Below are positions 49,510-61,287 of a stretch of DNA of 64,000 bases, piece by piece. The stretch's first letter is position 1. Each line of letters starts with the position of its first letter. The notes beneath the pieces were generated by a model. The model saw only the letters and a program-made list of their open reading frames with translations, was not told where the DNA came from and ran no database searches. This stretch comes from Pseudomonadaceae bacterium (GTDB lineage Bacteria; Pseudomonadota; Gammaproteobacteria; Pseudomonadales; Azotimanducaceae): positions 124,001 through 188,000 of the forward strand of contig JANSWO010000004.1 in assembly GCA_024743435.1 (NCBI GenBank). Reading direction: 5' to 3'. A program made the translations under genes and the position numbers.

Positions 49510-50336
49510 GTCGTGCGCAGTCGGTGCCACACTTCCAGGGCTGGACCGGTTTTGTTCAAGGTATAGAAGTGGATGCCCGGAGCTCCGCCCTGCACCAGCG
49601 CTTCGCAAACCTTGCTCGTAACGTCATTGCCGAAGGCGAGTAGTCCCTCTGGATCGTCCTTGAGTGATTCAAGGCGCTTGCCCAGCCAGCGCGGAATGTC
49701 GGCGCCACAGTTCTTAGAGAAACGGACGAGGCCTTCGAAATTCGTGATCGGCATGATGCCGGGCACAATCGGTATGCCGATGCCACGTGCTGCGGCTCGC
49801 TCAATGAAGTCGAAGTAGGCCGGCGGATTGAAGAAATACTGGGTAATGGCGCTATCCGCGCCTGCATCGACCTTACGAGCAAAGAAATCGAGGTCCGCTT
49901 CGGCGCTCGCCGCATCGGGGTGAACTTCCGGGTAGGCGGCAACTTCAATGTGGAACGCATCACCGCTGTGCGCGCGAATCAGCTTCACCAGACTCTCCGC
50001 GTTGCTGCTGTGCCGTGGGGCCGCAACAGCGCCGGACGGTACGTCGCCGCGCAGGGCGACGATGCGATTGACGCCGCGCGCCTTGTAGTCGTCGAGCATC
50101 GTACGGATCTGCTCTTCATTGTCGTTGCCGATCGACAGATGTGGAGCCGCTGGCACACCGACATCGGTCAGCAGTTTGCTCACCGTTTCTCGTGTGCCAT
50201 CGCGGGTGCTACCGCCAGCCCCATAGGTTACTGAGAAAAACTCGGGCCCCTCGGCCTTCAGCGCATTGGCGCTGGCCAATAGTGAGGCCTCGCCCTTCTT
50301 GGTGCGCGGCGGAAAAAATTCGAACGACAGTCTCAT
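49491..50336 (-). CDS. metF: 5,10-methylenetetrahydrofolate reductase
   Basis: Flavoenzyme forming 5-methyl-THF for methionine synthase. 281 residues from ATG 50334-50336: MRLSFEFFPPRTKKGEA, FFSVTYGAGGSTRDGT, ALRGDVPSG, and FFARKVDAGADSAITQYFF. Forty upstream codons are open but cover the gap and the metK end. Downstream of metK by 49 bases. Confidence 0.96.
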   Translation of the reverse strand: MRLSFEFFPPRTKKGEASLLASANALKAEGPEFFSVTYGAGGSTRDGTRETVSKLLTDVGVPAAPHLSIGNDNEEQIRTMLDDYKARGVNRIVALRGDVPSGAVAAPRHSSNAESLVKLIRAHSGDAFHIEVAAYPEVHPDAASAEADLDFFARKVDAGADSAITQYFFNPPAYFDFIERAAARGIGIPIVPGIMPITNFEGLVRFSKNCGADIPRWLGKRLESLKDDPEGLLAFGNDVTSKVCEALVQGGAPGIHFYTLNKTGPALEVWHRLRTTCAPQA

Positions 50337-50385
50337 GGGTAACTCACATCGGTGGCTCGCATCAAGGGCGCGAATCCGAGAACCG

Positions 50386-51540
<1,155 letters not shown>

Positions 51541-51656
51541 GGAGAAAGTCTGTCCGTGTTAGCTCGGGGGCAGCGATTGTACCCAATCGGCGTTGCTTGT
51601 GATTTGGTGAGCCTTCAAAATACCCGCCTCAATTTTTACCGCCATAGGCAAACCCC

Positions 51657-53630
51657 ATGTCCTCCGCTGTCGAACGTGCGAATGCGATCCGTGTGCTGGC
51701 CATGGATGCGGTCCAGAGGGCCAATAGTGGCCACCCAGGTGCGCCGATGGGTATGGCGGATTTCGCCGAAGTGCTTTGGCGCGAGGTCTTGCGCCATGAC
51801 CCGGCGAACCCGGACTGGATAAACCGCGACCGAGTTGTCCTCTCCAACGGCCACGCCTCCATGCTGTTGTACTCAGCCCTGCATTTATCGGGCTACGACG
51901 TGGGCACCGAGGATCTCAAGGCGTTTCGCCAGCTCGATTCGAAAACGGCAGGTCATCCCGAGTACGGCCACTGCCCCGGCGTTGAAACCACCACCGGCCC
52001 GCTCGGGCAGGGCTTTGCCAATGCGGTCGGTATGGCCTTGGCTGAGCAGCGTTTGGGCGAAGAGTTCAACACCGACGATTTCAAGGTGATCGATCACCGC
52101 ACGATCGTCATCGTTGGCGACGGTTGCCTCATGGAAGGCATTTCGCACGAGGCGGCATCCTTGGCGGGCACGTTGGGCCTCGGCAAACTCGTCTGTCTGT
52201 ACGATGACAACGGCATCTCCATCGACGGCGAAGTGGGCGAGTGGTTTGGCGAGGATGTGCCCGGCCGCTTTGAAGCCTACGGCTGGCGCGTGATTCGCAA
52301 CGTCGACGGCCACGATCGGGACGATATTGCCGAGGCGTTGGAGAACGCCACCGATAGTTCTGGCCAGCCTACCCTTGTGTGTTTGCGAACGACCATCGGC
52401 TATGGCTCACCCGCCAAGGCCGGCACGGCGGATGCTCACGGTGCGCCGCTGGGTGACGAGGAGATCGCCGTTGTGCGTGGCGAGCTCAACTGGGGCTCTG
52501 AGCCGTTCGAGATTCCGGAGCATGTGCGTGAGGCATGGGACTGCCGGGCACGTGGCGCAACGCTGAGCGGTGATTGGCAGGCGCTATTTGAGCGCTATCA
52601 GGCAGCGCACCCGGACAAGGCGTCCGAACTGCTCCGGCGGATGGCGGGAGAACTCCCCGCAGGCTGGGCGGACGAGCTCAATGCCCTAGCCGCCGATGCC
52701 CAGGCATCAGGTGGGTCGCTCGCCACTCGCAAGTCATCCCAGGCCTGCATCGGCGCGGTTGCCAATGCACTCCCGGAGCTGTTCGGCGGTTCGGCTGACC
52801 TGACCGGATCCAATGGCACGCGCTGGTCGGGTGCTGAGCCCTCGCGCTATATGAGTTATGGCGTTCGCGAGTTCGGCATGACTGCCATTTGCAACGGCAT
52901 CGCGCTGCACGGCGGCTTCATTCCCTTCTCCGGCACCTTCCTCGTGTTCATGGAATATGCCCGCAACGCTGTGCGTCTCGCATCGCTCATGGGCATTCGC
53001 AACATCCTGGTGTATACCCACGACTCGGTCGCCGTGGGCGAAGATGGCCCCACCCACCAGCCGGTGGAACAGCTCACCAACCTGCGCACGACACCCGGTC
53101 TGGCCACCTGGCGACCCTGCGATACGGTTGAGTCAGCGGTTGCCTGGCGCTGCGCCATCGAGCGCAATGGCCCGAGCGCATTGATCTTCACGCGCCAGGG
53201 TTTGCCCTGCCAACCGAAGAACGCCCAGCAGATCGACGATATTGCGCGGGGTGGGTACGTACTCGTGAAAGAGCAGGGCGAGCTTGCGAGCATCATCATC
53301 GCAACCGGTAGCGAAGTAGAGCTGGCTGTGCAGGCCGCTGCTCAACTGAACGTCGCCGGCAAGGGCACTCGCGTCGTGTCGATGCCCAGCGCGGAGACGT
53401 TCCTGGCCCAGGACGCGGAGTATCGAGAGGCTGTGCTGCCTGCCGCGATGCGAGCACGCGTGGCGGTGGAAGCGGCCCATGGTGATTATTGGTATCGCTT
53501 TGTCGGCCTGGACGGCGCAGTCGTCAGCATCGACCGATACGGCGTGTCCGCGCCGGGTAACGAAGCTCTGGCAACCCTGGGTATGACAGTCGATTCAGTC
53601 CTCGCTGCCGTGCACCGCGTCACCGCTTAA
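51657..53630 (+). CDS. tkt: transketolase
   Basis: Thiamine-diphosphate enzyme of the pentose phosphate and Calvin cycles. 657 residues: [33 protein letters not shown], the ThDP motif [13 protein letters not shown]...[25 protein letters not shown] and [18 protein letters not shown]. First gene of a tkt-pgk-fba series without gapdh or pyk. Confidence 0.97.
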   Translation: MSSAVERANAIRVLAMDAVQRANSGHPGAPMGMADFAEVLWREVLRHDPANPDWINRDRVVLSNGHASMLLYSALHLSGYDVGTEDLKAFRQLDSKTAGHPEYGHCPGVETTTGPLGQGFANAVGMALAEQRLGEEFNTDDFKVIDHRTIVIVGDGCLMEGISHEAASLAGTLGLGKLVCLYDDNGISIDGEVGEWFGEDVPGRFEAYGWRVIRNVDGHDRDDIAEALENATDSSGQPTLVCLRTTIGYGSPAKAGTADAHGAPLGDEEIAVVRGELNWGSEPFEIPEHVREAWDCRARGATLSGDWQALFERYQAAHPDKASELLRRMAGELPAGWADELNALAADAQASGGSLATRKSSQACIGAVANALPELFGGSADLTGSNGTRWSGAEPSRYMSYGVREFGMTAICNGIALHGGFIPFSGTFLVFMEYARNAVRLASLMGIRNILVYTHDSVAVGEDGPTHQPVEQLTNLRTTPGLATWRPCDTVESAVAWRCAIERNGPSALIFTRQGLPCQPKNAQQIDDIARGGYVLVKEQGELASIIIATGSEVELAVQAAAQLNVAGKGTRVVSMPSAETFLAQDAEYREAVLPAAMRARVAVEAAHGDYWYRFVGLDGAVVSIDRYGVSAPGNEALATLGMTVDSVLAAVHRVTA

Positions 53631-53661
53631 TCGCCGCATTCCGGGTTAAATAGGGGTCCTG

Positions 53662-53731
53662 GCTGCCATCACCGCTGTGATGGACAGCTGCGTGAACGAT
53701 TCACGTAATGCCCTCGGCACAAGCCGACGGG
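53662..53731 (+). other. three consecutive stem-loops between tkt and pgk
   Basis: Hairpin 1: CCATCAC (53666-53672) with GTGATGG (53677-53683), extended by GCTG/CAGC. Hairpin 2: CGTGAA (53691-53696) with TTCACG (53700-53705). Hairpin 3: TCGGC (53714-53718) with GCCGA (53723-53727), plus flanking CC/GG. None has a T-run. They fill most of the 147-base gap and could mark a processing or attenuation region. Confidence 0.6.
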
Positions 53732-53777
53732 ACACCACTGACGATCAAGCGCAGACGATGGCGCAGGAGACAGACCC

Positions 53778-54944
53778 ATGACGATAGCGACCCTTGATGA
53801 CATTGACGTCCGCGGCAAGCGGGTGTTTGTGCGTCAGGATCTGAACGTTCCCGTCAAAGACGGCGTCGTGACGAGCGATGCCCGAATCAAGGCCGCCTTG
53901 CCCACGCTCAAGCGTCTGCTCGAGGGTGGTGCCGCTGTGATGGTCACCTCACACCTCGGCCGGCCAACCGAAGGCGAACCCGATCCGCAGTTCTCCCTCG
54001 CGCCTGTCGCGAATCGCCTGTCAGAACTGCTCGAGCGCCCCGTTTCTCTCGTGGCAGATTGGATAGACGGTGTTGAGGTCAGCGCCGGAGAGTTGGTGCT
54101 ACTCGAGAACGTGCGTTTTCTCAAAGGTGAAAAGAAGGACGACGAGTCTCTAGCCCAGCGCATGGCCGCGCTGTGCGATGTGTTTGTCATGGATGCGTTC
54201 GGCACCGCGCACCGGGCCCAGGCGTCAACACACGGTATCGCGCGCTTTGCTCCCGTGGCTTGTGCCGGGCCATTGCTTGCCGCGGAGCTCGATGCGCTGG
54301 CCAAAGCGTTGGCTGAACCAGCAAGGCCGGTTGTGGCCATTGTTGGTGGCTCGAAAGTCTCTACCAAACTCGAAGTGCTGCACTCGCTCGCCAAAGTAGC
54401 TGATCAGATTATCGTTGGCGGTGGTATCGCCAACACGTTTATCGCGGCCGCCGGCCACGGTGTAGGCAACTCTCTTTATGAAGACGATCTGATTGACGAT
54501 GCTCGATCCGTAGCGGCGAAAGTGACTGTCGTCGAGACCACCGATGTGATGGTTGCTCCCGAGTTTTCAGAAACCGCGACGGCGACGCTTCGCCCTGTCG
54601 GTGACGTCGCCGATGACGAGATGATCCTCGATATCGGCCCACAAACGGCGAGGGCAATGGCAGAGCTTCTGCAAAGCGCCGGCACGATCATCTGGAATGG
54701 GCCTGTTGGCGTGTTCGAGTTTGATCAGTTCGGCGAGGGCACGCGGGTGCTCGCTGAAGCGATTGCCGAAAGCCCCGGTTTCTCGATTGCAGGCGGCGGT
54801 GACACGCTCGCCGCGATTGAGAAGTACAACGTCGGCGATGGCATCTCATACATCAGTACTGGCGGCGGCGCCTTTCTAGAGTTTGTTGAGGGCAAAACGC
54901 TGCCGGCAGTCGCGGCGCTGGAAGCCCGCAACTCATCTGGCTAG
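53778..54944 (+). CDS. pgk: phosphoglycerate kinase
   Basis: Reversible phosphoryl transfer between 1,3-bisphosphoglycerate and ADP. 388 residues: [44 protein letters not shown] and the nucleotide-binding WNGPVGVFE...[15 protein letters not shown] precedes the ATG. Confidence 0.97.
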   Translation: MTIATLDDIDVRGKRVFVRQDLNVPVKDGVVTSDARIKAALPTLKRLLEGGAAVMVTSHLGRPTEGEPDPQFSLAPVANRLSELLERPVSLVADWIDGVEVSAGELVLLENVRFLKGEKKDDESLAQRMAALCDVFVMDAFGTAHRAQASTHGIARFAPVACAGPLLAAELDALAKALAEPARPVVAIVGGSKVSTKLEVLHSLAKVADQIIVGGGIANTFIAAAGHGVGNSLYEDDLIDDARSVAAKVTVVETTDVMVAPEFSETATATLRPVGDVADDEMILDIGPQTARAMAELLQSAGTIIWNGPVGVFEFDQFGEGTRVLAEAIAESPGFSIAGGGDTLAAIEKYNVGDGISYISTGGGAFLEFVEGKTLPAVAALEARNSSG

Positions 54945-55119
54945 CGCGTACAGGCAGTCACGAACTGGTTACAAGCTGCGCGGCCTTAGCAACTGGCTTG
55001 CGCGTAAGATACTGGGGTTACGTTCGGTTGTTTGCCGAGCGCCACCTTTCCGAACTACGAATCGTCCATAGAATTTGAGCGACGAAATCTTTTGAACTAA
55101 GCACAGCGCGAGGATCGCC

Positions 55120-56184
55120 ATGGCTCTTATCAGTATGCGGCAAATGCTGGATCACGCCGCCGAACACAATTACGGCGTACCGGCATTTAACGTCAACAAT
55201 CTCGAACAGATGCGCGCCATCATGGAAGGCGCAGACGAGACAAACTCACCGGTTATCGTTCAGGCCTCTGCTGGCGCTCGCAAGTACGCGGGCCCGAACT
55301 TCCTGCGCCACCTCATCCTGGCCGCCGTAGAAGAATTCCCACACATCCCTGTGGTTATGCACCAGGACCATGGTGCATCGCCCGCGGTTTGCCAGCGCTC
55401 CATTCAGTTGGGTTTCTCCTCAGTGATGATGGATGGCTCGCTGCTCGAAGATCAGAAGACTCCGGCCGAGTACGATTACAACATCGACGTCACCAAGCGC
55501 ACCGTCGACATGGCGCATGCTTGCGGCGTGTCAGTGGAAGGCGAACTCGGCTGCCTCGGTTCATTGGAAACCGGTGAAGCGGGTGAAGAAGATGGCGTTG
55601 GTGCGGCCGGCGTTCTGTCCATGGAGCAGCTGCTCACCGACCCAGAGCAAGCAGCCGACTTTGTCGAGCGAACTGGCGTTGATGCGCTCGCAATCGCGAT
55701 CGGTACGTCGCATGGCGCGTACAAGTTCTCGCGCCCACCTACGGGTGACATTCTTGCGATTGAGCGCATCAAGCAAATCAATGCGCGCCTCCCCAACACC
55801 CACCTTGTGATGCACGGCTCCTCCAGCGTGCCGCAGGATCTGCTCAAGACCATCAACGAATTCGGTGGTGAGATTCCAGAAACCTATGGCGTGCCGGTGG
55901 AAGAAATTCAGCAAGGCATCAAGCACGGCGTGCGTAAGGTGAACATCGATACCGATCTTCGCCTGGCCGCAACCGCATCGATTCGCCAGTTCCTGGCGGA
56001 AAACCCGTCTGAGTTTGATCCGCGCAAATATCTTGGTGTGTCGCAGAACGCCATGAAGCAGGTGGTGGTGGATCGCTACAACGCGTTCGGCACATCGGGT
56101 AACGCCGACAAGATCAAACCCATCTCATTGGAAGGCATGTTCGAGCGTTACGCTGCTGGTGAGCTGCAGGCGGTTGTACGCTAG
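55120..56184 (+). CDS. fba: class II fructose-bisphosphate aldolase, Calvin-cycle-type subgroup
   Basis: Zinc-dependent aldolase for fructose 1,6-bisphosphate (and possibly sedoheptulose bisphosphate). 354 residues: [26 protein letters not shown] with a zinc His, [30 protein letters not shown], and [11 protein letters not shown]. The long form with LGxLG and this spacing is the class IIB (CbbA-type) group rather than E. coli FbaA. GAGGA precedes the ATG; 175 non-coding bases separate it from pgk. Confidence 0.95.
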   Translation: MALISMRQMLDHAAEHNYGVPAFNVNNLEQMRAIMEGADETNSPVIVQASAGARKYAGPNFLRHLILAAVEEFPHIPVVMHQDHGASPAVCQRSIQLGFSSVMMDGSLLEDQKTPAEYDYNIDVTKRTVDMAHACGVSVEGELGCLGSLETGEAGEEDGVGAAGVLSMEQLLTDPEQAADFVERTGVDALAIAIGTSHGAYKFSRPPTGDILAIERIKQINARLPNTHLVMHGSSSVPQDLLKTINEFGGEIPETYGVPVEEIQQGIKHGVRKVNIDTDLRLAATASIRQFLAENPSEFDPRKYLGVSQNAMKQVVVDRYNAFGTSGNADKIKPISLEGMFERYAAGELQAVVR

Positions 56185-56212
56185 AACCGCTTTGAGGCGC
56201 GGGTGCTGCTCG

Positions 56213-57457
56213 TTAGAACAGCACTCGCGTTCTTAGCGTCTCCTCAATTCCGCGCAAGTGGTTCAGCGCGATCGCGCTGTGCTCCGCATCGATGTCGACC
56301 ACCACGTAGCCGATATCACCACTCGTCTGCAGGTACTGCCCGGCGACGTTGACGCCGGCATCCGAGAACACCTGGTTGATACGTGCAAGTACGCCCGGCA
56401 CGTTCTTATGGATATGCAGCAGACGATGGTTGCCTGGGTGTGCAGGCAGTGCCACCTCCGGGAAGTTCACCGCCGACAGCGTTGAACCGTTATCGCTGTA
56501 GCGAACCAGCTTGTCCGCCACTTCCACCGCGATGTTCTCCTGCGCTTCGACCGTACTGCCGCCGATGTGCGGCGTTAGCAACACGTTATCCAGCTCGCGC
56601 AGCGGTGAGATGAACTCTTCATCGTTGGACTTAGGCTCGGTTGGATAGACATCGATTGCCGCGCCGCCGATTGCGTTCTGCTCCAGCGCGCGAGCCAATG
56701 CGTCGATATCGATAACATTGCCTCGGGATGCGTTAATCAGCACGGCGCCTGGCTTCATCTGAGCAAGCTCGCTCGCGCCGATCATGTTGGCGGTCTCTGG
56801 TGTCGATGGGACGTGCAGGCTCACGACGTCCGCTTGACCGAGCAGCTCCGCAAGAGAGCTGGACTGTTGGGCGTTGCCCAGGTTCAACTTCGTCACCACG
56901 TCGTGGAAGATGACGTTCATGCCCAAGCCTTCGGCGAGCACGCCTAGCTGAGAGCCGATGTTGCCGTAGCCGATGACACCGAGCGTCTTGCCGCGGGCTT
57001 CGAAGGAACCCGCAGCCGATTTACGCCATTCACCGCGCTTGAGTGCGTTGTGCTTGCTCGGTATCCCGCGCAGAAGAATGATCGCCTCCGCGAGCACCAG
57101 CTCCGCGACGCTGCGGGTATTCGAATAAGGCGCGTTGAACACCGGCACCCCTCGGGCGGCCGCAGCGTCGAGGTCCACCTGGTTGGTACCGATGCAGAAG
57201 CAGCCCACGGCGATGAGCTTGTCGGCTGCCGCCAGGACCTGTTCCGTCAGCTGGCTGCGCGAGCGAATGCCCAGCATGTGGACATCAGCCAATGCCCGGA
57301 TGAGCTCGTCGCCCTGCAGCGCGCCGCTTTGCCGGTCGATATTGCTGTAGCCGGCGGCTTCGAGTTTGGCGACGGCCTGATCGTGTATCCCCTCGAGCAG
57401 GAGGATCTTGATTCTCGATTTGTCGAGGGACAGGGCTTTGCTGCTGGCGGTCGTCAT
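56213..57457 (-). CDS. serA: D-3-phosphoglycerate dehydrogenase
   Basis: First step of serine biosynthesis; the E. coli-type enzyme reduces 2-oxoglutarate to D-2-hydroxyglutarate while oxidising phosphoglycerate. 414 residues: VGCFCIGTNQVDL, NIG motif GVIGYGNIGSQLG, INASRGNVIDIDAL, the catalytic His in LTPHIGGST, and a C-terminal ACT domain (GVLARINQVFSDAGVNVA). Divergent from a D-2-hydroxyglutarate dehydrogenase-like gene. 28 bases from convergent fba. Confidence 0.96.
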   Translation of the reverse strand: MTTASSKALSLDKSRIKILLLEGIHDQAVAKLEAAGYSNIDRQSGALQGDELIRALADVHMLGIRSRSQLTEQVLAAADKLIAVGCFCIGTNQVDLDAAAARGVPVFNAPYSNTRSVAELVLAEAIILLRGIPSKHNALKRGEWRKSAAGSFEARGKTLGVIGYGNIGSQLGVLAEGLGMNVIFHDVVTKLNLGNAQQSSSLAELLGQADVVSLHVPSTPETANMIGASELAQMKPGAVLINASRGNVIDIDALARALEQNAIGGAAIDVYPTEPKSNDEEFISPLRELDNVLLTPHIGGSTVEAQENIAVEVADKLVRYSDNGSTLSAVNFPEVALPAHPGNHRLLHIHKNVPGVLARINQVFSDAGVNVAGQYLQTSGDIGYVVVDIDAEHSAIALNHLRGIEETLRTRVLF

Positions 57458-57494
57458 ATCTGAGCTACTTAGTCTGCGCTGGTGGTCGCGTCAG

Positions 57495-57522
57495 TTGGCA
57501 GGACGCGAGGGGCGCATATACT
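57495..57522 (+). promoter_or_regulatory. sigma-70 promoter for the flavoprotein gene
   Basis: TTGGCA (57495-57500), 16-base spacer, TATACT (57517-57522), about 25 bases before the ATG. Lies in the 94-base serA/flavoprotein gap, so it could affect both. Confidence 0.65.
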
Positions 57523-57551
57523 AGCCGCCCACTTTCAACCTCACCACGACC

Positions 57552-58922
57552 ATGCTTGCCGAACTGCATGAAATTCTCTCACCCCAAAGGGTGCTTACGG
57601 ACGATGCGTCGCTGGCGCATTACGGTCGGGACTGGACGCGTAGCTATGAAGTGGCGCCCAGCGCGATCGTTTTCCCCGAATCGGCGGAAGAGGTGGCGAG
57701 CCTCGTCAAATGGGCCCGTGCGACTGCCACAGCGCTAGTCCCGTCCGGTGGACGAACTGGGCTCTCTGGCGGAGCCGTCGCCAGTAATGGCGAAGTGGTC
57801 GTCTCGTTCGAGCGGATGAATCGAATTCTCGATTTCGATGCCGCAGATGGTGTGGTCAGCGTGCAGGCGGGCGTCATTACCCAGGCCTTGCAGGACTTTG
57901 CGCAGGAAAAGGGGCTCTACTATCCCGTCGATTTCGCCAGCAGCGGCTCCTCCCACATTGGCGGCAACATCGCCACCAACGCGGGTGGCATCAAGGTGAT
58001 CCGCTATGGGCTCACGCGTGACTGGGTGGCCGGCCTGACTGTTGTAACAGGGGCGGGGGAGATTCTTAAGCTCAACCACGCACTCGTGAAGAACGCGACG
58101 GGTTACGACTTACGGCACCTCTTTGTCGGCTCTGAAGGCACGCTCGGGTTCGTTGTCGAGGCCCAGATCCAGCTCACACCGGCGCCGGCCGAGCAACAGG
58201 TTATGGTGCTCGGCATAGAGCGCTTCACTGACATCGTTGCCGTTCTGGACCACTTCAAGAAGACCCTGCCGCTATCGGCTTTCGAATTTTTCTCCGAGCT
58301 GGCGCTCAGCTATGTCACCAGTCATCGTGATCTGCCTCGGCCGCTGCAGCAGCCCACCGCCTTCTATGCCTTGCTCGAATTCGACGAAGATCGGCTCGAC
58401 GATGCCAGTGCCGCCTTTGAGGGCTGTGTCGAGGCGGGTTGGGTGGTCGATGGCGTGCTGAGCAACTCGCGCGCTCAGTCGGCGTCGCTATGGCAGCTAC
58501 GCGAAGGCATCTCTGAATCCATCGCGCCAAAGACGCCATACAAAAACGATGTCTCAGTACGCATCGGTGACATGGAGTCGTTCATCGACGAGACCAATGC
58601 GCTGGTCACGAGCGCCTATCCGGATTTCGACGTCTGCTGGTACGGCCATATTGGTGACGGCAATCTGCACATCAACATCCTCAAGCCCGATTCGCTCGCG
58701 AGCGATGTGTTCCATGAGCGCTGCCATGAGATCTCACCGCAGATCTTCGCCGCTGTGCAAAAGCGCGATGGCAGCATCTCGGCCGAGCATGGCGTGGGTT
58801 TGTTAAAGCGGGACTTTCTTGGCTTCAGTCGCAGCGATGCGGAGCGCGCCGCCATGGCTGCGATAAAAACCGTCTTTGATCCGGACGGCATAATGAACCC
58901 CGGCAAGTTGCTGTCTGAATAG
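57552..58922 (+). CDS. FAD-linked D-2-hydroxyglutarate dehydrogenase-like oxidoreductase
   Basis: 456-residue vanillyl-alcohol-oxidase-fold flavoprotein. FAD domain: VPSGGRTGLSGGAVA, GGNIATNAGGIKVIRYG, VGSEGTLGFVVEAQ. C-terminal substrate domain: SVRIGDMESF, WYGHIGDGNLHINI, GSISAEHGVGLLKRDFL, ending in MNPGKLL. The HxGDGNLH and EHGVG motifs are shared by D-2-hydroxyglutarate and D-lactate dehydrogenases. The position beside serA favours D-2-hydroxyglutarate: in Pseudomonas the two enzymes form a shuttle that reoxidises the SerA by-product. Substrate not proven from sequence. Confidence 0.85.
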   Translation: MLAELHEILSPQRVLTDDASLAHYGRDWTRSYEVAPSAIVFPESAEEVASLVKWARATATALVPSGGRTGLSGGAVASNGEVVVSFERMNRILDFDAADGVVSVQAGVITQALQDFAQEKGLYYPVDFASSGSSHIGGNIATNAGGIKVIRYGLTRDWVAGLTVVTGAGEILKLNHALVKNATGYDLRHLFVGSEGTLGFVVEAQIQLTPAPAEQQVMVLGIERFTDIVAVLDHFKKTLPLSAFEFFSELALSYVTSHRDLPRPLQQPTAFYALLEFDEDRLDDASAAFEGCVEAGWVVDGVLSNSRAQSASLWQLREGISESIAPKTPYKNDVSVRIGDMESFIDETNALVTSAYPDFDVCWYGHIGDGNLHINILKPDSLASDVFHERCHEISPQIFAAVQKRDGSISAEHGVGLLKRDFLGFSRSDAERAAMAAIKTVFDPDGIMNPGKLLSE

Positions 58923-58934
58923 CGCTGCGGCCAC

Positions 58935-59603
58935 TCAGTCGAGCTTGGTAATGCCCGCCGCGCTCGCCACCAGCACCTGGCCCGCCCGATTGGCGGCGAA
59001 GATGCCGTTGCACACCGTACCCACCAGATTATTGATGCGTTTCTCGAGCCCGTCCGGGTCCGTGATGTTCAGCCCGTAGACGTCGAGAATGAGGTTGCCG
59101 TTATCGGTAACCACGCCTTCCCGCCACACTGGCTCGCCGCCCAGGCCTGCAAGCCCTCGTGCGACCAGTGAGCGCGCCATTGGCACCACTTCAACCGGCA
59201 GCGGGTATTCGCCCAGGCAATCAACCAGCTTGGATTCGTCGACGATGCAAATGAAAGAGTCCGAGCAGGCCGCCACAATCTTCTCGCGCGTCAGCGCCGC
59301 ACCACCACCTTTGATCAGCGCGCGGCTAGGATCCACCTCATCGGCGCCGTCTACGTAGACCGCAATCGGGCCCGCACTGTTCGCATCGATCACGCTGATG
59401 CCGTGGCCGCGTAGGCGTTCCGCAGAGGCCTCGCTGGAGGCGACCGCTGCATCGAACTGGTGTTTGTGCGCCGCGAGCTCGTCGATAAAAAAATTCGCCG
59501 TAGAGCCCGTGCCGACGCCCACGATCGTTTTGCTATCCAGCAACGGCTCAACTGTCTCCATCGCGGCCGCTGCCACCGCGCGTTTCAAATCGTCTTGAGC
59601 CAT
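58935..59603 (-). CDS. rpiA: ribose 5-phosphate isomerase A
   Basis: Interconverts ribose 5-phosphate and ribulose 5-phosphate. 222 residues: [51 protein letters not shown]. Divergent from ilvA across 37 bases. Confidence 0.96.
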   Translation of the reverse strand: MAQDDLKRAVAAAAMETVEPLLDSKTIVGVGTGSTANFFIDELAAHKHQFDAAVASSEASAERLRGHGISVIDANSAGPIAVYVDGADEVDPSRALIKGGGAALTREKIVAACSDSFICIVDESKLVDCLGEYPLPVEVVPMARSLVARGLAGLGGEPVWREGVVTDNGNLILDVYGLNITDPDGLEKRINNLVGTVCNGIFAANRAGQVLVASAAGITKLD

Positions 59604-59640
59604 ACTTCCCGCACTTCCTCTTTCGCGATAACCGAAGCTG

Positions 59641-61161
59641 ATGCTCGAACGATACGTTAAGAAAATCCTTGCGTCGCGGGTCTACGATGTTGCCGTCGAG
59701 ACGCCGCTGCAAAAAGCGCCAACGCTGTCTGTACGCCTTGGCAACGAGGTGTGGCTCAAGCGGGAAGACTTGCAGCCCATCTTCTCGTTCAAGGTGCGCG
59801 GTGCGTACAACAAGATCGCCGGTCTGTCCGAGGCCGACCGCGCCAAAGGCATCGTCGCGGCATCCGCCGGCAACCATGCCCAGGGCGTTGCGCTGGCTGG
59901 CCGCGAGCTCGGCATCAAGACCATTATCGTGATGGGCCGCAACACCCCCGATATCAAGATCGATGCCGTGCGTGCTCTCGGCGCGAAGGTGGTGCTGCAT
60001 GGCGATACGTTCGATGAAGCCAAGCTGCATGCAGATGAACTCGTCAAAAAGCACGGCTACGTCTTCGTTCATCCGTATGACGACCCTGACGTCATCGCTG
60101 GCCAGGGCACCGTGGCGCTCGAGATCTGCAATCAACACCCTGGCTTGCCGGATGCGATATTCGTGCCCGTCGGCGGCGGCGGTCTCGTTGCTGGCGTTGC
60201 CGCGTATGTGAAATACGTGCATCCGTCGATCAAAGTGATCGGCGTTGAGGCCGAAGGCTCCGCGTGTCTCGATGCCGCCATGAAGGCCGGGCGCCGCGTT
60301 CGGCTGCCAGCGGAGACGCTGGACCTGTTTGCCGATGGCGTCTCCGTTGCTCAAATCGGCAAAGAGACCTTCAAGATCGCGCGCCGTTATGTGGACGAGG
60401 TCATCACCGTCAACACCGACGAGATCTGCGCCGCCGTCAAAGACACCTTTGATAACGTGCGCTCCATCGTCGAGCCGTCCGGCGCGCTGGCACTGGCCGG
60501 ACTCAAGCGATACGTCGAGCGTGATGGTGTTTCGGGTCAGCACCTCATTGCCATCGCCTCCGGCGCCAACATGAATTTTGATCGGCTGCGCCACATCAGT
60601 GAGCGCGCGGATGTCGGCGAGCAGAAAGAAGCCATCTTCGGCGTCACCATCGCTGAACGCCCAGGCAGTTTTCGCCGTTTTTGTCAGGACCTCGGCAAGC
60701 GCTCGGTTACCGAGTTCAACTATCGATATGCGGGTGAGACTGACGCGACAATTTATGTTGGCGTTGGTATCAAAACCCTGGACGAGCGGCGCGAGATTGC
60801 AGCGAGCCTCACTAAAAAAGGCTACGCCGTTGTCGACATGACCGACAACGAAACCGCGAAGCTGCATGTGCGGCACATGATTGGTGGTCGGTACGCGGGC
60901 GCGTCAGAAGAGCTCATCTATCGATTTGAATTTCCTGAGCGGCCCGGCGCCCTCATGAAATTTCTTAACGGGCTCGGCAGCAGTTGGAACATCACCATGT
61001 TTCACTATCGCAACCATGGCGCTGCGTACGGGAGGGTCTTGGTTGGGTTTACCTCGGCTAACGGCGGTGATGAAAGAAAGCTGAAAGCGTTTCTGAAGAA
61101 GATTGGTTATCGGTTTTGGGAAGAGAGTGATAACCCAGCGTATGAGATGTTTTTGGATTAA
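59641..61161 (+). CDS. ilvA: biosynthetic threonine ammonia-lyase
   Basis: PLP enzyme forming 2-oxobutyrate for isoleucine; generates the enamine that RidA removes. 506 residues: PLP Lys in [35 protein letters not shown], and two C-terminal ACT-like regulatory domains ([31 protein letters not shown]), the isoleucine-sensitive form. The 29-bp inverted repeat begins one base after the stop. Confidence 0.96.
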   Translation: MLERYVKKILASRVYDVAVETPLQKAPTLSVRLGNEVWLKREDLQPIFSFKVRGAYNKIAGLSEADRAKGIVAASAGNHAQGVALAGRELGIKTIIVMGRNTPDIKIDAVRALGAKVVLHGDTFDEAKLHADELVKKHGYVFVHPYDDPDVIAGQGTVALEICNQHPGLPDAIFVPVGGGGLVAGVAAYVKYVHPSIKVIGVEAEGSACLDAAMKAGRRVRLPAETLDLFADGVSVAQIGKETFKIARRYVDEVITVNTDEICAAVKDTFDNVRSIVEPSGALALAGLKRYVERDGVSGQHLIAIASGANMNFDRLRHISERADVGEQKEAIFGVTIAERPGSFRRFCQDLGKRSVTEFNYRYAGETDATIYVGVGIKTLDERREIAASLTKKGYAVVDMTDNETAKLHVRHMIGGRYAGASEELIYRFEFPERPGALMKFLNGLGSSWNITMFHYRNHGAAYGRVLVGFTSANGGDERKLKAFLKKIGYRFWEESDNPAYEMFLD

Positions 61162-61254
61162 TGGGGACAGGACCAAGTGCCAGGTCCGATTTGCACCCCA
61201 TGAGCAGAACCGCGCGACCGTACCTATCGGACCTGGCACTTGGTCCTGTCCCCA
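61162..61254. repeat. perfect 29-bp inverted repeat with a 35-base centre
   Basis: 61162-61190 and 61226-61254 are exact reverse complements (29/29). The outer ends read TGGGGACAGG and CCTGTCCCCA, a GGGGACAG...CTGTCCCC pattern typical of the palindromic elements mobilised by REP-associated tyrosine transposases. The element fills the gap between ilvA and the next gene. No transposase is in the window. It could also fold in RNA and end the ilvA transcript. Confidence 0.9.
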
Positions 61255-61287
61255 CCGTTTCTGTAGTTGTATCGAAGGATTGCTCCA

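Noticed and set aside
51541-51656. SAM or SAH riboswitch ahead of metK
   Set aside because: The gap is short, the metK leader has no visible multi-stem aptamer, and the region is shared with the tkt leader.
59548-60876. 442-codon minus-strand frame opposite ilvA
   Set aside because: Antisense to a clear ilvA with full motifs; no recognisable domain.
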